A stretch of DNA of 64,000 nucleotides from Kerstersia similis (GCF_965139615.1 NZ_CBCSIQ010000002.1:124001-188000), one strand, 5' to 3'. Shown: positions 40,691 through 50,348, counted from the stretch's first letter. A program made the numbers and translations. Notes: generated by a model from the sequence alone, not told the origin.

Positions 40691-41553
40691 GCCTTGCTTT
40701 GCTCCTGCAACTGGCGTTCTGCGGCTTCTATGGTGTTGACGAGCAGCATGGCGATCGTCATGGGGCCGACACCGCCAGGAACTGGCGTAATGGCGCCGGC
40801 GACCTCACTGGCCGATGCAAAGTCCACGTCGCCGCACAGCTTGCCGTCGGCGCCACGATTGATACCGACATCAATCACGACTGCACCGGGTTTGACCATG
40901 TCGCCGGTCACGATGCCGGGGCGTCCCGTGGCCACGACCAGAACATCGGCACGGCGCGTATGCGCTGCCAGATCACGGGTCTTGGAGTTGCACAGAGTGA
41001 CGGTCGCGCCTTCGGCCAGCAGCAGCATGGCCATGGGCTTGCCCACGATATTGCTGGCGCCGACGATGACCGCTTCCGCGCCGCGCAGCGCGACATTCTC
41101 GTGGGCCAGCATCTTCATGACGCCATAGGGCGTGCAGGGGCGGAATAGCGGCTTGCCGGTCATCAGCAGGCCGGCATTGGCAATATGAAAACCATCGACG
41201 TCCTTTTCCGGGGCGATGGTTTCAATGACTGTGTGCGCGTCGATATGCTTGGGCAAGGGCAGTTGCACAAGAATGCCATGAACGGCTGGGTCAGCATTCA
41301 GCGCACGCACACGTTCCAGCAACTCTGCCTGGCTCAGGTCAGCCGGATAGCGTTCCATGACCGAGTGAAAACCGGCTTTCTCGCAGGCCGCGACCTTGTT
41401 GCGGACATAGACCTGGGAGGCCGGATCCTCTCCGACCAGGACAACAGCCAGACCCGGCTTGACGCCGGCGGCGGTCAGGCTGGCGGCGCGGACGGCGGCT
41501 TCTTCCCGGATCTGTTGGGCCAGGGCGGAGCCATTGATAATGCGTGCGGTCAT
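40687..41553 (-). CDS. folD: Bifunctional methylene-THF dehydrogenase/cyclohydrolase
   Basis: The 288-residue protein shows the FolD signatures: GLAVVLVGEDPASQVYVRNK with the catalytic Lys in YVRNKVAACEKAG, QLPLPKHID, EKDVDGFHIANAG, PCTPYGVMKML and the NADP-binding VIVGASNIVGKPMAMLL, ending with PVPGGVGPMTIAML. It interconverts 5,10-methylene-THF and 10-formyl-THF. It lies 12 bp after the response regulator gene, so the two-component system, folD and prlC may share a transcript. Confidence 0.95.
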   Translation of the reverse strand: MTARIINGSALAQQIREEAAVRAASLTAAGVKPGLAVVLVGEDPASQVYVRNKVAACEKAGFHSVMERYPADLSQAELLERVRALNADPAVHGILVQLPLPKHIDAHTVIETIAPEKDVDGFHIANAGLLMTGKPLFRPCTPYGVMKMLAHENVALRGAEAVIVGASNIVGKPMAMLLLAEGATVTLCNSKTRDLAAHTRRADVLVVATGRPGIVTGDMVKPGAVVIDVGINRGADGKLCGDVDFASASEVAGAITPVPGGVGPMTIAMLLVNTIEAAERQLQEQSKA

Positions 41554-41565
41554 TGGGACTATCCG

Positions 41566-42180
41566 TTAATTGTTGTTCAGGGCCACCTTCATGAGGTCGG
41601 CCACAGTGGTTACTTGAAGTTTTTCCATGATGTTGGCGCGGTGCGCCTCAACGGTCTTGATGCTGATGCCCAGATCGTCGGCGATCTGCTTGTTCAGGCG
41701 GCCGGCCACGATGCGTTCCAGCACCTGCTGTTCGCGCGCGGTGAGGCGGCCCAGCATGGCTTCGCGGTTGCGCCGGGTCTGAACCTGGTCATGGCGCTCG
41801 GCAGCCTGATCCAGCATGCGGCCCACGATCTGACGCAGGTCGGATTCATTGAAGGGCTTTTCGAGGAAGTCGGCCGCGCCTTTCTTCATGCTAGCCACTG
41901 CCATGGGAACGTCGCCGTGGCCGGTGATGAAGATGATGGGAATCGGAGCCTTGCGCGCCAGCAATTGTTCTTGCAGCTCCAGGCCGCTCATGCCTGGCAT
42001 GCGCACATCGGCAATCAGTACCGCCAGTTGCCCTGGGTCGTACTGCGACAGAAAGACTTCGGCGTTATCGAAGGCTGTCACGCGATAGCCATTGGCCTCC
42101 AGCAGCCAGCGCAACGAATCGCGTACTGCTTCGTCGTCATCAACGATATAAACCATGCCGGCGTTTTGGGGGGTGCTCAT
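41566..42180 (-). CDS. FixJ-type response regulator
   Basis: The 204-residue protein has a receiver domain with acidic pocket VDDDE (residues 13-17), phospho-acceptor Asp58 in LIADVRMPG, and the lysine in KKGAADFLEKPF. A LuxR-type helix-turn-helix follows (LTAREQQVLERIVAGRLNKQ, then GISIKTVEAHRANIMEKL). It starts with an ATGA overlap of 4 bp with the sensor kinase gene, its obvious partner. Targets are unknown; the divergent aceE operon and the downstream folD-prlC genes are the nearest candidates. Confidence 0.9.
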   Translation of the reverse strand: MSTPQNAGMVYIVDDDEAVRDSLRWLLEANGYRVTAFDNAEVFLSQYDPGQLAVLIADVRMPGMSGLELQEQLLARKAPIPIIFITGHGDVPMAVASMKKGAADFLEKPFNESDLRQIVGRMLDQAAERHDQVQTRRNREAMLGRLTAREQQVLERIVAGRLNKQIADDLGISIKTVEAHRANIMEKLQVTTVADLMKVALNNN

Positions 42181-43958
42181 GCGTGCTTCTCCTCGGACTT
42201 AGCCTCTGGCCTGACCGTTTCCGGCGCAGCGCAGGGCAGGGTGAACCTGAATATGGTACCTCCGGTAGGATTGGGCTGTGCCCAAAGCCTGCCGTGGTGA
42301 GACTCTATTATTGTGCGACAGATGTTAAGCCCCATGCCCAGACCTTCGGACTTGGTGCTGAAAAACGGTTCAAACAGGCGCTGCGGGTCGGCCAGGCCAT
42401 GGCCTGCGTCGATGACGGATACGCCAACCAGCGAGCCTTCCCGGCGCAATTCCACGCGCAGGATGTCGATATCGCTGTTTTCCATGGCTTCCAGGCCATT
42501 CTTCAACAGGTTGAGCAGCACCTGTTCAATCAAGATGGGGTCGGCCAGGACATTCGGCAAGTCCCGCTCGATATCCTGAACAATGCTGATACGACGTTTG
42601 CGGGCGTCGATATCGGCGAAAGCCACGGCGTTTTCCAGGATACCAAGCATCGAAACGCTCTGGCGGCGCGGTTCGCTGCGTTTCACGAATTCGCGGATGC
42701 GGCTGATGATCTTGCCGGCGCGCTCGGCCTGCATGGCTGCTTTTTCCAGAGCGGGCAGCAGGGAGTCGGGGTCGGTGCGGCCTGCGCGCACCATGGCGAC
42801 GGCGCCCATACTGTAATTGGTAATGGCCGTCAGGGGCTGGTTCAATTCATGCGCCAGTGACGACGCCATTTCACCCATGGTGGTCAGGCGGCTGGTCAAC
42901 TGGATTTTTTCACGCTGCACGCGCGATGCTTCTTCATGGTCACGCCGTTCGGTAATGTCGCGCGCAACCTGCAGGCGTACCTTGCGGCCGTCGGTCCAGG
43001 CCAGGATGCGGTGGCGCACTTCGAACCAACGCTGTGCCGATTGCGAAAAAATCTCGATGGATTCGTCGGTATAGCGGCCGCGCCGGCCGCCCAGCAATTC
43101 CTCGTGGCCCGTGGCATGCGCGCCGAAAACGCGGCGATAGGTACGATTGGCAAACAACAGCTCCATGCCTTCCTGTTTGTCGGAAGTCACGGAAATGGCA
43201 TCGTCCAGGCCTTCCAGCACGGTCATGAAGCGTTCGTGGGCGGCGGTCAGCGCTTCCCGGATGCGCTTGGGTTCGGTGATGTCCGTCATCGAGGTCATCC
43301 AGCCGATCTGCTTGCTGTCCGGATCCAGCAGCGGCGAAACATACATGCGTGCCGTGAAGCGGGAGCCGTCGCGCCGCTGGGCCTCGACTTCCAGGCCGCT
43401 GCTGGGCGTATTGCCTGACAATACCAGGTCCATGGTGTGCTGGTGCGCTTCAAAGCGCCCGGGCACCCAATAGGGGAAGGGCGGACGGCGGCCGACCAGG
43501 TCGGCTTCGTTCCAGCCTATCATGCGACAGAAAGCCGGGTTGACATAAGCAATGCGGCCATCCATGTCAATCACGCGCATGCCAGTGGACATGGAGTTTT
43601 CCATGGCCCGGCGAAAACTGGTTTCCGCAATCAGGGCCGCTTCGGCATTCCAGCGGTAACGGGTGTAGCGCCAGAGTGCCAAGAGGCTGATGATAATGAC
43701 GATGGACAGACCGATGACCACCCACAACAGCCGCTGCTGGCGGATTTCCTGGTCGATGGTGACGAACATCACGCTGTCATCGCGCAGATGCTGCAGCCAG
43801 AAGAAGGCGCCCATCACGCAAAGATAGAGCCCCAGCACGAGGACGGGCGTCAGCCAGTACCAGCCGCGCCGCCGGGTGCGCGCATGATCGTGGAACTGGG
43901 TCGTGATGGAAGGTTTGGGCGTACTGGCCATTGTCTCTTTTTTCCGATTCGCGGGCAT
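42177..43958 (-). CDS. Membrane-bound PAS sensor histidine kinase
   Basis: The 593-residue protein has two membrane helices (residues 33-56 and 77-97) with only about 20 residues between them, two PAS domains (about 110-230 and 240-340), a HisKA box with His370 (SLAHELNQPLTAITNY) and an HATPase domain (LLNLLKNGLEAM, GHGLADPQRLFEPFFSTKSE, GLGMGLNICRTIIESHHGRL). This is the FixL/TodS-like kinase group with a cytoplasmic PAS signal input. The PAS domains lack an obvious haem-binding pattern. A second ATG at 43931 could be the true start. The partner regulator overlaps it by 4 bp. Confidence 0.88.
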   Translation of the reverse strand: MPANRKKETMASTPKPSITTQFHDHARTRRRGWYWLTPVLVLGLYLCVMGAFFWLQHLRDDSVMFVTIDQEIRQQRLLWVVIGLSIVIIISLLALWRYTRYRWNAEAALIAETSFRRAMENSMSTGMRVIDMDGRIAYVNPAFCRMIGWNEADLVGRRPPFPYWVPGRFEAHQHTMDLVLSGNTPSSGLEVEAQRRDGSRFTARMYVSPLLDPDSKQIGWMTSMTDITEPKRIREALTAAHERFMTVLEGLDDAISVTSDKQEGMELLFANRTYRRVFGAHATGHEELLGGRRGRYTDESIEIFSQSAQRWFEVRHRILAWTDGRKVRLQVARDITERRDHEEASRVQREKIQLTSRLTTMGEMASSLAHELNQPLTAITNYSMGAVAMVRAGRTDPDSLLPALEKAAMQAERAGKIISRIREFVKRSEPRRQSVSMLGILENAVAFADIDARKRRISIVQDIERDLPNVLADPILIEQVLLNLLKNGLEAMENSDIDILRVELRREGSLVGVSVIDAGHGLADPQRLFEPFFSTKSEGLGMGLNICRTIIESHHGRLWAQPNPTGGTIFRFTLPCAAPETVRPEAKSEEKHA

Positions 43959-44489
43959 TTTAGAACACGAGCCTGCGGCCGCGCAGGGAATCTGGCATGA
44001 AATGCATCGCCGGTATGGAATCCGTCAGTGGCGGTATGACTCCGCCTTGGATTCAGGCAAGCCTCCCCGGACGGTAAGGCGTGTGTGTCGAGGTCTTGAG
44101 TGTCGCTGATCCATATCAAGGCAAACGACTGGACACGCGTTCCATTTTTTATATTATGAAATATAATCTCGCTTCGTGAAAAATCGCTTGCCCCCTCACA
44201 GTGTCTTTCCTAGAATGCGTTTGCGATAACGTTATGCTAGGTTACGAAAGGGAAGCCCCTCTAACTATCATGTAAATGCTTGCCTGTTTCCGCCGGCGCA
44301 GGACAACCTGACCGGCAGCGCGCATGCAGTATCGGCGCCGCGGCCCAGCGCTGCGTGCCGGACCCCATGACAGATAGTGTGGCCGAGACATCCAGCCAAG
44401 GCTGGGAGCCTGGGCAAAGCAGCGCAGAAACTGGATCAAGCCGGGAGTTTCCGGCTTCGCCCGTCCATCCGAAGATAAGGAGACACCTT
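43959..44489. promoter_or_regulatory. Divergent control region and long leader of the pyruvate dehydrogenase operon
   Basis: The 531-bp gap has no convincing gene. An AT-rich stretch at 44141-44168 contains a TATAAT hexamer at 44162-44167, a good -10 toward aceE with only a weak -35. It also holds an imperfect dyad (ATATT-ATGA-AATAT). That would give a leader of about 315 nt. The leader has GC-rich inverted segments between 44293 and 44360. I recognise no riboswitch class. Confidence 0.4.
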
Positions 44490-47195
44490 ATGTCCGCACA
44501 AGAGAACGTCGATCAAAGCTCGACGGCGCAAGACATCGACAGCCTTGAAACCCAGGAATGGCTGGATGCCCTGGCCGCGGTATTGGAACAGGAGGGGCCG
44601 GAGCGCGCCCACTTCCTGATTGAACGCCTGATTGACCAGGCGCGCCGCTCGGGCGCCCATATTCCTTTCTCGCCTAACACCGCATACGTCAATACGATTC
44701 CGGAAGCCCTGCAGCCCGGCCATCCGGGCAATCTGGAGCTCGAGGCCCGCATCCGCGCCTATGTGCGCTGGAACGCCATGGCCATGGTCGTGAAGGCCAA
44801 CCGTCACACGCCGCCCGATGGTGGCGACCTGGGCGGCCACCTGGCATCGTTTGCTTCGCTGGCTACCATGATTGGTACCGGCCAGAACCATTTCTGGCAC
44901 GGCGAAACCGAAGACCACGGTGGCGACCTGGTGTACTTCCAGGGCCACTCGTCGCCTGGTATCTATGCCCGTGCCTATCTGGAGGGCCGCCTGACCGAAG
45001 AGCAGCTGGACAACTTCCGCCAGGAAGTCGATGGCAAAGGCCTATCGTCTTACCCGCACCCGAAGCTGATGCCGGAATTCTGGCAATTCCCGACGGTGTC
45101 CATGGGCCTGGGACCCTTGATGGCGATTTACCAGGCACGTTTCCTGAAGTATCTGCATGCTCGCGGCATAGCCGACACCAGCAAGCGCAAGGTCTGGGTA
45201 TTCTGCGGCGACGGCGAAATGGACGAGCCGGAATCCAAGGGCGCGATCAGCCTGGCTGCCCGTGAGAAGCTCGACAACCTGATTTTCGTCATCAACTGCA
45301 ACCTGCAGCGCCTGGACGGCCCGGTGCGTGGCAACGGCAAGATTATTCAGGAACTGGAAGGCGACTTCCGTGGCGCGGGCTGGAACGTCATCAAGCTGAT
45401 CTGGGGCGGCTACTGGGATCCGCTGCTGGCGCGCGACAAAGAAGGTATCCTGCGCAAGATCATGGAAGAAACCGTTGATGGTGAATACCAGGCCTACAAG
45501 GCCAACGACGGCAAGTTCGTGCGCGAAAACTTCTTTGCCAAGCACCCCAAGCTGCTGGAAATGGTCGCCCGCATGAGCGACAACGATGTCTGGCGCCTGA
45601 ACCGTGGCGGTCACGATCCGCACAAGGTTTATGCCGCCTTCAAGTCGGCCACCGAACATGGCGGCCAGCCGACGGTGATTCTGGCCAAGACCATCAAGGG
45701 CTATGGCCTGGGTCATGACGGCCAGGCCAAGAACCCGACCCACCAGAAGAAGAAGCTGGATCTGGACGCCATCCGCGAATTCCGTGATCGCTTCAACATT
45801 CCGGTGCCGGACGACAAGCTGGAAGAGCTGCCGTACTTCAAGCCTGCGGAAGAATCCGCGGAAATGAAGTACCTGCAGGAGCGCCGCGCCGAGTTGGGCG
45901 GCTACCTGCCCAAGCGCCGCCGTGTTTCTGACGAAAAGCTGCCGGTACCGGCACTGGACACCTTCAAGGCTGTCCTGGAGCCGACCGCCGAAGGCCGCGA
46001 AATTTCGACCACGCAAGCCTTCGTGCGTATTCTCAACCAGATCTTGCGCGACAAGACCCTGGCGCCGCGTGTGGTTCCCATCCTGGCCGATGAGTCCCGT
46101 ACCTTCGGTATGGAAGGCCTGTTCCGCCAGATCGGTATCTATGCACCGGAAGGCCAGAAGTACGTGCCGGTCGATAAAGACCAGGTGATGTACTACAAGG
46201 AAGCCGCCAACGGCCAACTGCTGCAGGAAGGGATCAACGAAGCAGGCGCGTTCAGCTCCTGGATCGCCGCGGCGACGTCGTACTCGACGAACAACCGCGT
46301 CATGATCCCGTTCTACATCTATTACTCGATGTTCGGTTTCCAGCGCATCGGCGATCTGGCCTGGGCAGCGGGCGATATGCAGGCTCGCGGCTTCCTGCTG
46401 GGCGGCACTGCCGGCCGCACGACGCTCAACGGCGAAGGCCTGCAACACGAAGACGGCCACAGCCACATCCAGTCGGCCCTGATTCCGAACTGCGTGTCGT
46501 ATGACCCTACCTTCGCCCACGAACTTGCCGTCATCATCCAGCGCGGTCTCAAGCGCATGGTGGAAGACCAGGAAAACGTCTTCTACTACATCACGGTGAT
46601 GAACGAGAACTACGCTCAGCCCGGCCTGAACGAGAATGATGTGGAAGGCATCATCCGCGGCATGTATCGCCTGAAGGAAGGCGGCGAAGGCAAGCTGCGC
46701 GTGCAGTTGCTGGGTTCCGGCACCATTCTGCGCGAATCGCTGGCTGCCCAGGATCTACTGCGCGAAGACTGGGGTGTTGCCGCCGACGTCTGGAGCGTTA
46801 CCAGCTTTACCGAACTGCGCCGCGACGGCCTGGATGCAGAGCGCCAGGCGCTGCTGAACCCGGAAGCCGAGGCACCCAAGCCTTACGTGACCCAGCTGCT
46901 GGAACAAAGCGAAGGCCCGATCGTGGCATCGACGGACTATATCAAGATGTTCGCCGACCAGATCCGTCCGTTTGTGCCGGAAGGCCGCCGCTATCACGTG
47001 CTGGGCACCGATGGCTATGGCCGTTCGGACTATCGCTACAAGCTGCGTGAGCACTTCGAGGTTGATCGCCACTTCATCGTCCTGGCTGCGCTCAAATCGC
47101 TGGCCGACGAAGGCAAGCTGCCGCGCGCCAAGGTGGCCGAAGCCATCAAGAAGTACGGCATCAACCCGAACAAGGCCAACCCGCAGTACGCGTAA
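44490..47195 (+). CDS. aceE: Pyruvate dehydrogenase E1 component
   Basis: The ATG at 44490 follows AAGGAGACACC and gives 901 residues of homodimeric-type E1. The frame is open 70 codons further, but that part is not E1-like. Conserved parts include TGQNHFWHGETEDHGGDLVY, the thiamine diphosphate motif with CGDGEMDEPESKGAI and NCNLQRLDGP, and GLQHEDGHSHIQSALIPNCV. It decarboxylates pyruvate and passes the acetyl group to the lipoyl domain of E2. It is the first gene of aceE-aceF-lpdA. Confidence 0.96.
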   Translation: MSAQENVDQSSTAQDIDSLETQEWLDALAAVLEQEGPERAHFLIERLIDQARRSGAHIPFSPNTAYVNTIPEALQPGHPGNLELEARIRAYVRWNAMAMVVKANRHTPPDGGDLGGHLASFASLATMIGTGQNHFWHGETEDHGGDLVYFQGHSSPGIYARAYLEGRLTEEQLDNFRQEVDGKGLSSYPHPKLMPEFWQFPTVSMGLGPLMAIYQARFLKYLHARGIADTSKRKVWVFCGDGEMDEPESKGAISLAAREKLDNLIFVINCNLQRLDGPVRGNGKIIQELEGDFRGAGWNVIKLIWGGYWDPLLARDKEGILRKIMEETVDGEYQAYKANDGKFVRENFFAKHPKLLEMVARMSDNDVWRLNRGGHDPHKVYAAFKSATEHGGQPTVILAKTIKGYGLGHDGQAKNPTHQKKKLDLDAIREFRDRFNIPVPDDKLEELPYFKPAEESAEMKYLQERRAELGGYLPKRRRVSDEKLPVPALDTFKAVLEPTAEGREISTTQAFVRILNQILRDKTLAPRVVPILADESRTFGMEGLFRQIGIYAPEGQKYVPVDKDQVMYYKEAANGQLLQEGINEAGAFSSWIAAATSYSTNNRVMIPFYIYYSMFGFQRIGDLAWAAGDMQARGFLLGGTAGRTTLNGEGLQHEDGHSHIQSALIPNCVSYDPTFAHELAVIIQRGLKRMVEDQENVFYYITVMNENYAQPGLNENDVEGIIRGMYRLKEGGEGKLRVQLLGSGTILRESLAAQDLLREDWGVAADVWSVTSFTELRRDGLDAERQALLNPEAEAPKPYVTQLLEQSEGPIVASTDYIKMFADQIRPFVPEGRRYHVLGTDGYGRSDYRYKLREHFEVDRHFIVLAALKSLADEGKLPRAKVAEAIKKYGINPNKANPQYA

Positions 47196-47209
47196 AGGGG
47201 ACATAGAAC

Positions 47210-47469
47210 ATGAGCACACTCGTAGAGATCAAAGTACCGGACATCGGTGACTTCGACAGTGTCGAAGTGATCGAGGTGATGGTTGCGGTTGGGGACACGA
47301 TCGAAGCCGAGCAAAGCCTGATCACGGTGGAGTCTGACAAGGCTTCGATGGAGATTCCGGCGTCGCAAGGCGGCGTGGTGAAGTCGGTGAAGGTGAATGT
47401 TGGCGACAAGGTCAAGGAAGGCTCGGTGATCCTGGAAGTGGAGGCTGGTGCCTCCGCCCAGGCGGCTGC
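47210..47469 (+). repeat. Lipoyl-domain direct repeat, copy in aceF
   Basis: These 260 bp match 48573-48832 except for two synonymous changes (a GAC codon instead of GAT, and a CTG instead of CTA). The copies start exactly at the ATG of aceF and of lpdA and end in the Ala-rich linker. Confidence 0.95.
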
Positions 47470-48562
47470 TGCGCCTGCCAAGGCCGAAGCGGCCGCTGCT
47501 CCTGAACCCAAGGCCGCTGCGGCTGTCGAGGCGCCGGCGGCGCCCAAGGCGGAAGCTGCGCCTGCCGCCGCACCGGCTCCCAGCTCGGAAAAACCGACAC
47601 CTACCGCTGCCTTGGCGCCTGCCGATCTGTCGGGCAACAAGCTGGCTCATGCCTCGCCTTCGGTGCGTAAATTCGCCCGTGAACTGGGGGTGGACCTGCT
47701 CAAGGTGAAGGGCAGTGGCGCGAAGCATCGCGTTACCCATGAGGATGTGCGCCAGTTCGTGAAACAGGCGCTGTCCGCTGGGGTCGTGTCGCAAGGCGCG
47801 GCTGCCGCTGGTAGCGCCGATGGCGCCGCCCTGGGCCTGTTGCCCTGGCCGAAGGTGGACTTCACCAAGTTCGGCCCGATCGAAGCCAAGCCGCTGTCGC
47901 GCATCAAGAAGATTTCTGGTGCCAACCTGCATCGCAACTGGGTCATGATCCCGCACGTCACCAATAATGACGAAGTGGATATCACGGAACTGGAAGCGCT
48001 GCGCGTGACCCTGAACAAGGAATACGAAAAGGCGGGTGTGAAGTTCACCATGCTGGCGTTCCTGATCAAGGCCGTGGTTGCCGCGCTGAAGAAATTCCCC
48101 GAGTTCAACGCCTCCCTGGATGGCGACACCCTGGTGCTCAAGCAGTACTACCACATCGGCTTTGCTGCTGATACGCCCAACGGGCTGGTCGTGCCGGTCA
48201 TTCGCGATGCTGACAAGAAGGGTATCGTCGAACTGGCCAAGGAAATGTCCGAGCTGGCCAAGAAGGCTCGCGACGGCAAGCTGTCGCCCTCCGAAATGCA
48301 AGGCGGCTGCTTCTCCATTTCGTCGCTGGGCGGCATTGGCGGCACGCACTTCACGCCTATCATCAATGCGCCTGAAGTCGCTATCCTCGGGGCCTCCCGT
48401 TCGTACCAGAAGCCGGTTTGGGACGGCAAGCAGTTCGTGCCGCGCCTGACGCTGCCGCTGTCGCTGTCTTATGACCACCGCGTCATCGACGGTGCTGCCG
48501 CCGCCCGCTTCAACGCCTATCTGGGTACGTTGCTGGCCGACTTCCGCCGCATCGCTCTGTGA
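47210..48562 (+). CDS. aceF: Dihydrolipoyllysine acetyltransferase (E2), one lipoyl domain
   Basis: The 450-residue E2 has one N-terminal lipoyl domain (lipoyl lysine Lys44 in ESDKASMEIPAS), an Ala-Pro-rich linker (about residues 85-140), a peripheral-subunit binding domain (HASPSVRKFARELGVDLLKV), and the catalytic core with GCFSISSLGGIGG and the active-site histidine in YDHRVIDGAAAARF. E2 proteins of enteric bacteria have up to three lipoyl domains; here a second domain sits on LpdA instead. The first 260 bp are almost identical to the start of lpdA. Confidence 0.95.
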   Translation: MSTLVEIKVPDIGDFDSVEVIEVMVAVGDTIEAEQSLITVESDKASMEIPASQGGVVKSVKVNVGDKVKEGSVILEVEAGASAQAAAAPAKAEAAAAPEPKAAAAVEAPAAPKAEAAPAAAPAPSSEKPTPTAALAPADLSGNKLAHASPSVRKFARELGVDLLKVKGSGAKHRVTHEDVRQFVKQALSAGVVSQGAAAAGSADGAALGLLPWPKVDFTKFGPIEAKPLSRIKKISGANLHRNWVMIPHVTNNDEVDITELEALRVTLNKEYEKAGVKFTMLAFLIKAVVAALKKFPEFNASLDGDTLVLKQYYHIGFAADTPNGLVVPVIRDADKKGIVELAKEMSELAKKARDGKLSPSEMQGGCFSISSLGGIGGTHFTPIINAPEVAILGASRSYQKPVWDGKQFVPRLTLPLSLSYDHRVIDGAAAARFNAYLGTLLADFRRIAL

Positions 48563-48572
48563 GGATTGGGAT

Positions 48573-48832
48573 ATGAGCACACTCGTAGAGATCAAAGTAC
48601 CGGACATCGGTGACTTCGACAGTGTCGAAGTGATCGAGGTGATGGTTGCGGTTGGGGATACGATCGAAGCCGAGCAAAGCCTAATCACGGTGGAGTCTGA
48701 CAAGGCTTCGATGGAGATTCCGGCGTCGCAAGGCGGCGTGGTGAAGTCGGTGAAGGTGAATGTTGGCGACAAGGTCAAGGAAGGCTCGGTGATCCTGGAA
48801 GTGGAGGCTGGTGCCTCCGCCCAGGCGGCTGC
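48573..48832 (+). repeat. Lipoyl-domain direct repeat, copy in lpdA
   Basis: Second copy of the 260-bp repeat, 1363 bp after the first, in the same orientation and frame. After it the linker has a 12-bp insertion, after which 29 bp are again shared. Confidence 0.95.
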
Positions 48833-50348
48833 AGCGCCGGCTGCTGCGCCTGCCAAGGCCGAAGCGGCGCCGGCTGCCAAGGCTGAAGCGGCAGCAGCTC
48901 CCGCGCCGCAAGCCGCCAGCTTTGGCGGTTCGGCCGACATCGACGTTGATGTCGTGGTGCTGGGCGCAGGCCCTGGCGGATATTCCGCCGCTTTCCGTGC
49001 CGCTGACCTCGGCTTGAAAGTTGCGCTGGTCGAACGCTACAGCACGCTGGGCGGCGTCTGCCTGAATGTGGGCTGCATTCCGTCCAAGGCACTGCTGCAC
49101 AGCGCCTCCATCATCGACGAGGCCCGTGCGCAGGCCGCTCACGGCATCAGCTTCGGCGAACCGGTGATCGACCTGGACAAGCTGCGCAGCTTCAAGGAAG
49201 GCGTCATTGCCAAGCTGACCGGCGGTCTGGCCGGCATGGCCAAGGCGCGCAAGGTGGAAGTGGTGCAGGGCACCGGTCTGTTTGCCGACCCGCATCACAT
49301 CAAGGTTGCGCTGGCAGCTGGCGGTGAAAAGGTGGTGCGCTTCAAGCATGCCATCATCGCAGCGGGCAGCCAATCGGTGAAACTGCCGTTCCTGCCGGAA
49401 GATCCTCGTGTCGTGGACTCCACTGGCGCGCTGGAACTGCGCAGCCAGCCGAAGAAAATGCTGATCGTCGGTGGCGGCATCATCGGCTTGGAAATGGGCA
49501 CGGTGTACTCCGCACTGGGCGCACGCCTGGATGTGGTCGAAATGCAGGATGGACTGATGCAAGGCGCTGACCGCGATATGGTCAAAGTCTGGCAGAAGCA
49601 CAATGCTGCGCGTTTCGACAATATCTGGCTCAAGACCAAGACGGTGGGGGCCGAAGCCCGCGAAGACGGCATTTATGTCAGCTTCGAAGGCGAGGGCGCG
49701 CCGACCGAACCGCAACGCTACGATCTGGTGCTTCAGGCCGTTGGCCGTCGTCCCAATGGCAAGAGCATTGATGCCGACAAGGCTGGCGTGCGGGTCGATG
49801 AGCACGGCTTCATTGCCGTGGACGAGCAAATGCGCACCAACGTACCGCACATCTTCGCGATTGGCGATATCGTTGGCCAGCCCATGCTGGCGCACAAGGC
49901 AGTGCACGAAGCCCATGTGGCAGCGGAAGTCATTGCCGGCGAAAAGGCAGCGTTCGAGCCTCGCGTCATTCCGTCGGTGGCTTACACCGATCCGGAAGTG
50001 GCATGGGTCGGCCTGACTGAAGACGACGCCAAGAAGCAGGGCGTAAAGATCACCAAGGGTGTATTCCCCTGGGCGGCATCTGGACGCGCCATTGCCAATG
50101 GCCGCGACGAAGGTTTCACCAAGCTGATTTTCGATGCGGAAACGCATCGCGTTCTGGGCGGCGGCATTGTCGGCACCCATGCGGGCGATTTGATCAGCGA
50201 AGTGGCGCTGGCGGTGGAAATGGGCGCGGACAGCGTCGATATCGGCAAGACCATCCACCCGCACCCGACGTTGGGTGAGTCGGTGGGCATGGCCGCCGAA
50301 GCCGCCGAAGGCCACTGCACAGACCTGCCTCCGGTACGCAAGAAGTAA
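48573..50348 (+). CDS. lpdA: Dihydrolipoyl dehydrogenase (E3) with N-terminal lipoyl domain
   Basis: The ATG at 48573 gives 591 residues, about 115 more than standard E3, because of an N-terminal lipoyl domain (Lys44) and an Ala-Pro linker. The E3 part has the FAD motif VVVLGAGPGGYSAAF near residue 126, redox cysteines in GGVCLNVGCIPSK, the NAD motif IVGGGIIGLEMGTVYSALGA, and the catalytic HPHPTLGES. E3 reoxidises dihydrolipoamide with NAD. Lipoyl-bearing E3 is known in Alcaligenaceae, Neisseria and relatives. It ends the operon, 10 bp after aceF. Confidence 0.96.
   Translation: MSTLVEIKVPDIGDFDSVEVIEVMVAVGDTIEAEQSLITVESDKASMEIPASQGGVVKSVKVNVGDKVKEGSVILEVEAGASAQAAAAPAAAPAKAEAAPAAKAEAAAAPAPQAASFGGSADIDVDVVVLGAGPGGYSAAFRAADLGLKVALVERYSTLGGVCLNVGCIPSKALLHSASIIDEARAQAAHGISFGEPVIDLDKLRSFKEGVIAKLTGGLAGMAKARKVEVVQGTGLFADPHHIKVALAAGGEKVVRFKHAIIAAGSQSVKLPFLPEDPRVVDSTGALELRSQPKKMLIVGGGIIGLEMGTVYSALGARLDVVEMQDGLMQGADRDMVKVWQKHNAARFDNIWLKTKTVGAEAREDGIYVSFEGEGAPTEPQRYDLVLQAVGRRPNGKSIDADKAGVRVDEHGFIAVDEQMRTNVPHIFAIGDIVGQPMLAHKAVHEAHVAAEVIAGEKAAFEPRVIPSVAYTDPEVAWVGLTEDDAKKQGVKITKGVFPWAASGRAIANGRDEGFTKLIFDAETHRVLGGGIVGTHAGDLISEVALAVEMGADSVDIGKTIHPHPTLGESVGMAAEAAEGHCTDLPPVRKK

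Noticed and set aside
45042..50315. Long open frames on the minus strand opposite aceE, aceF and lpdA
   Set aside because: They mirror strongly biased highly expressed genes; the translations look like low-complexity shadow proteins with no domain.
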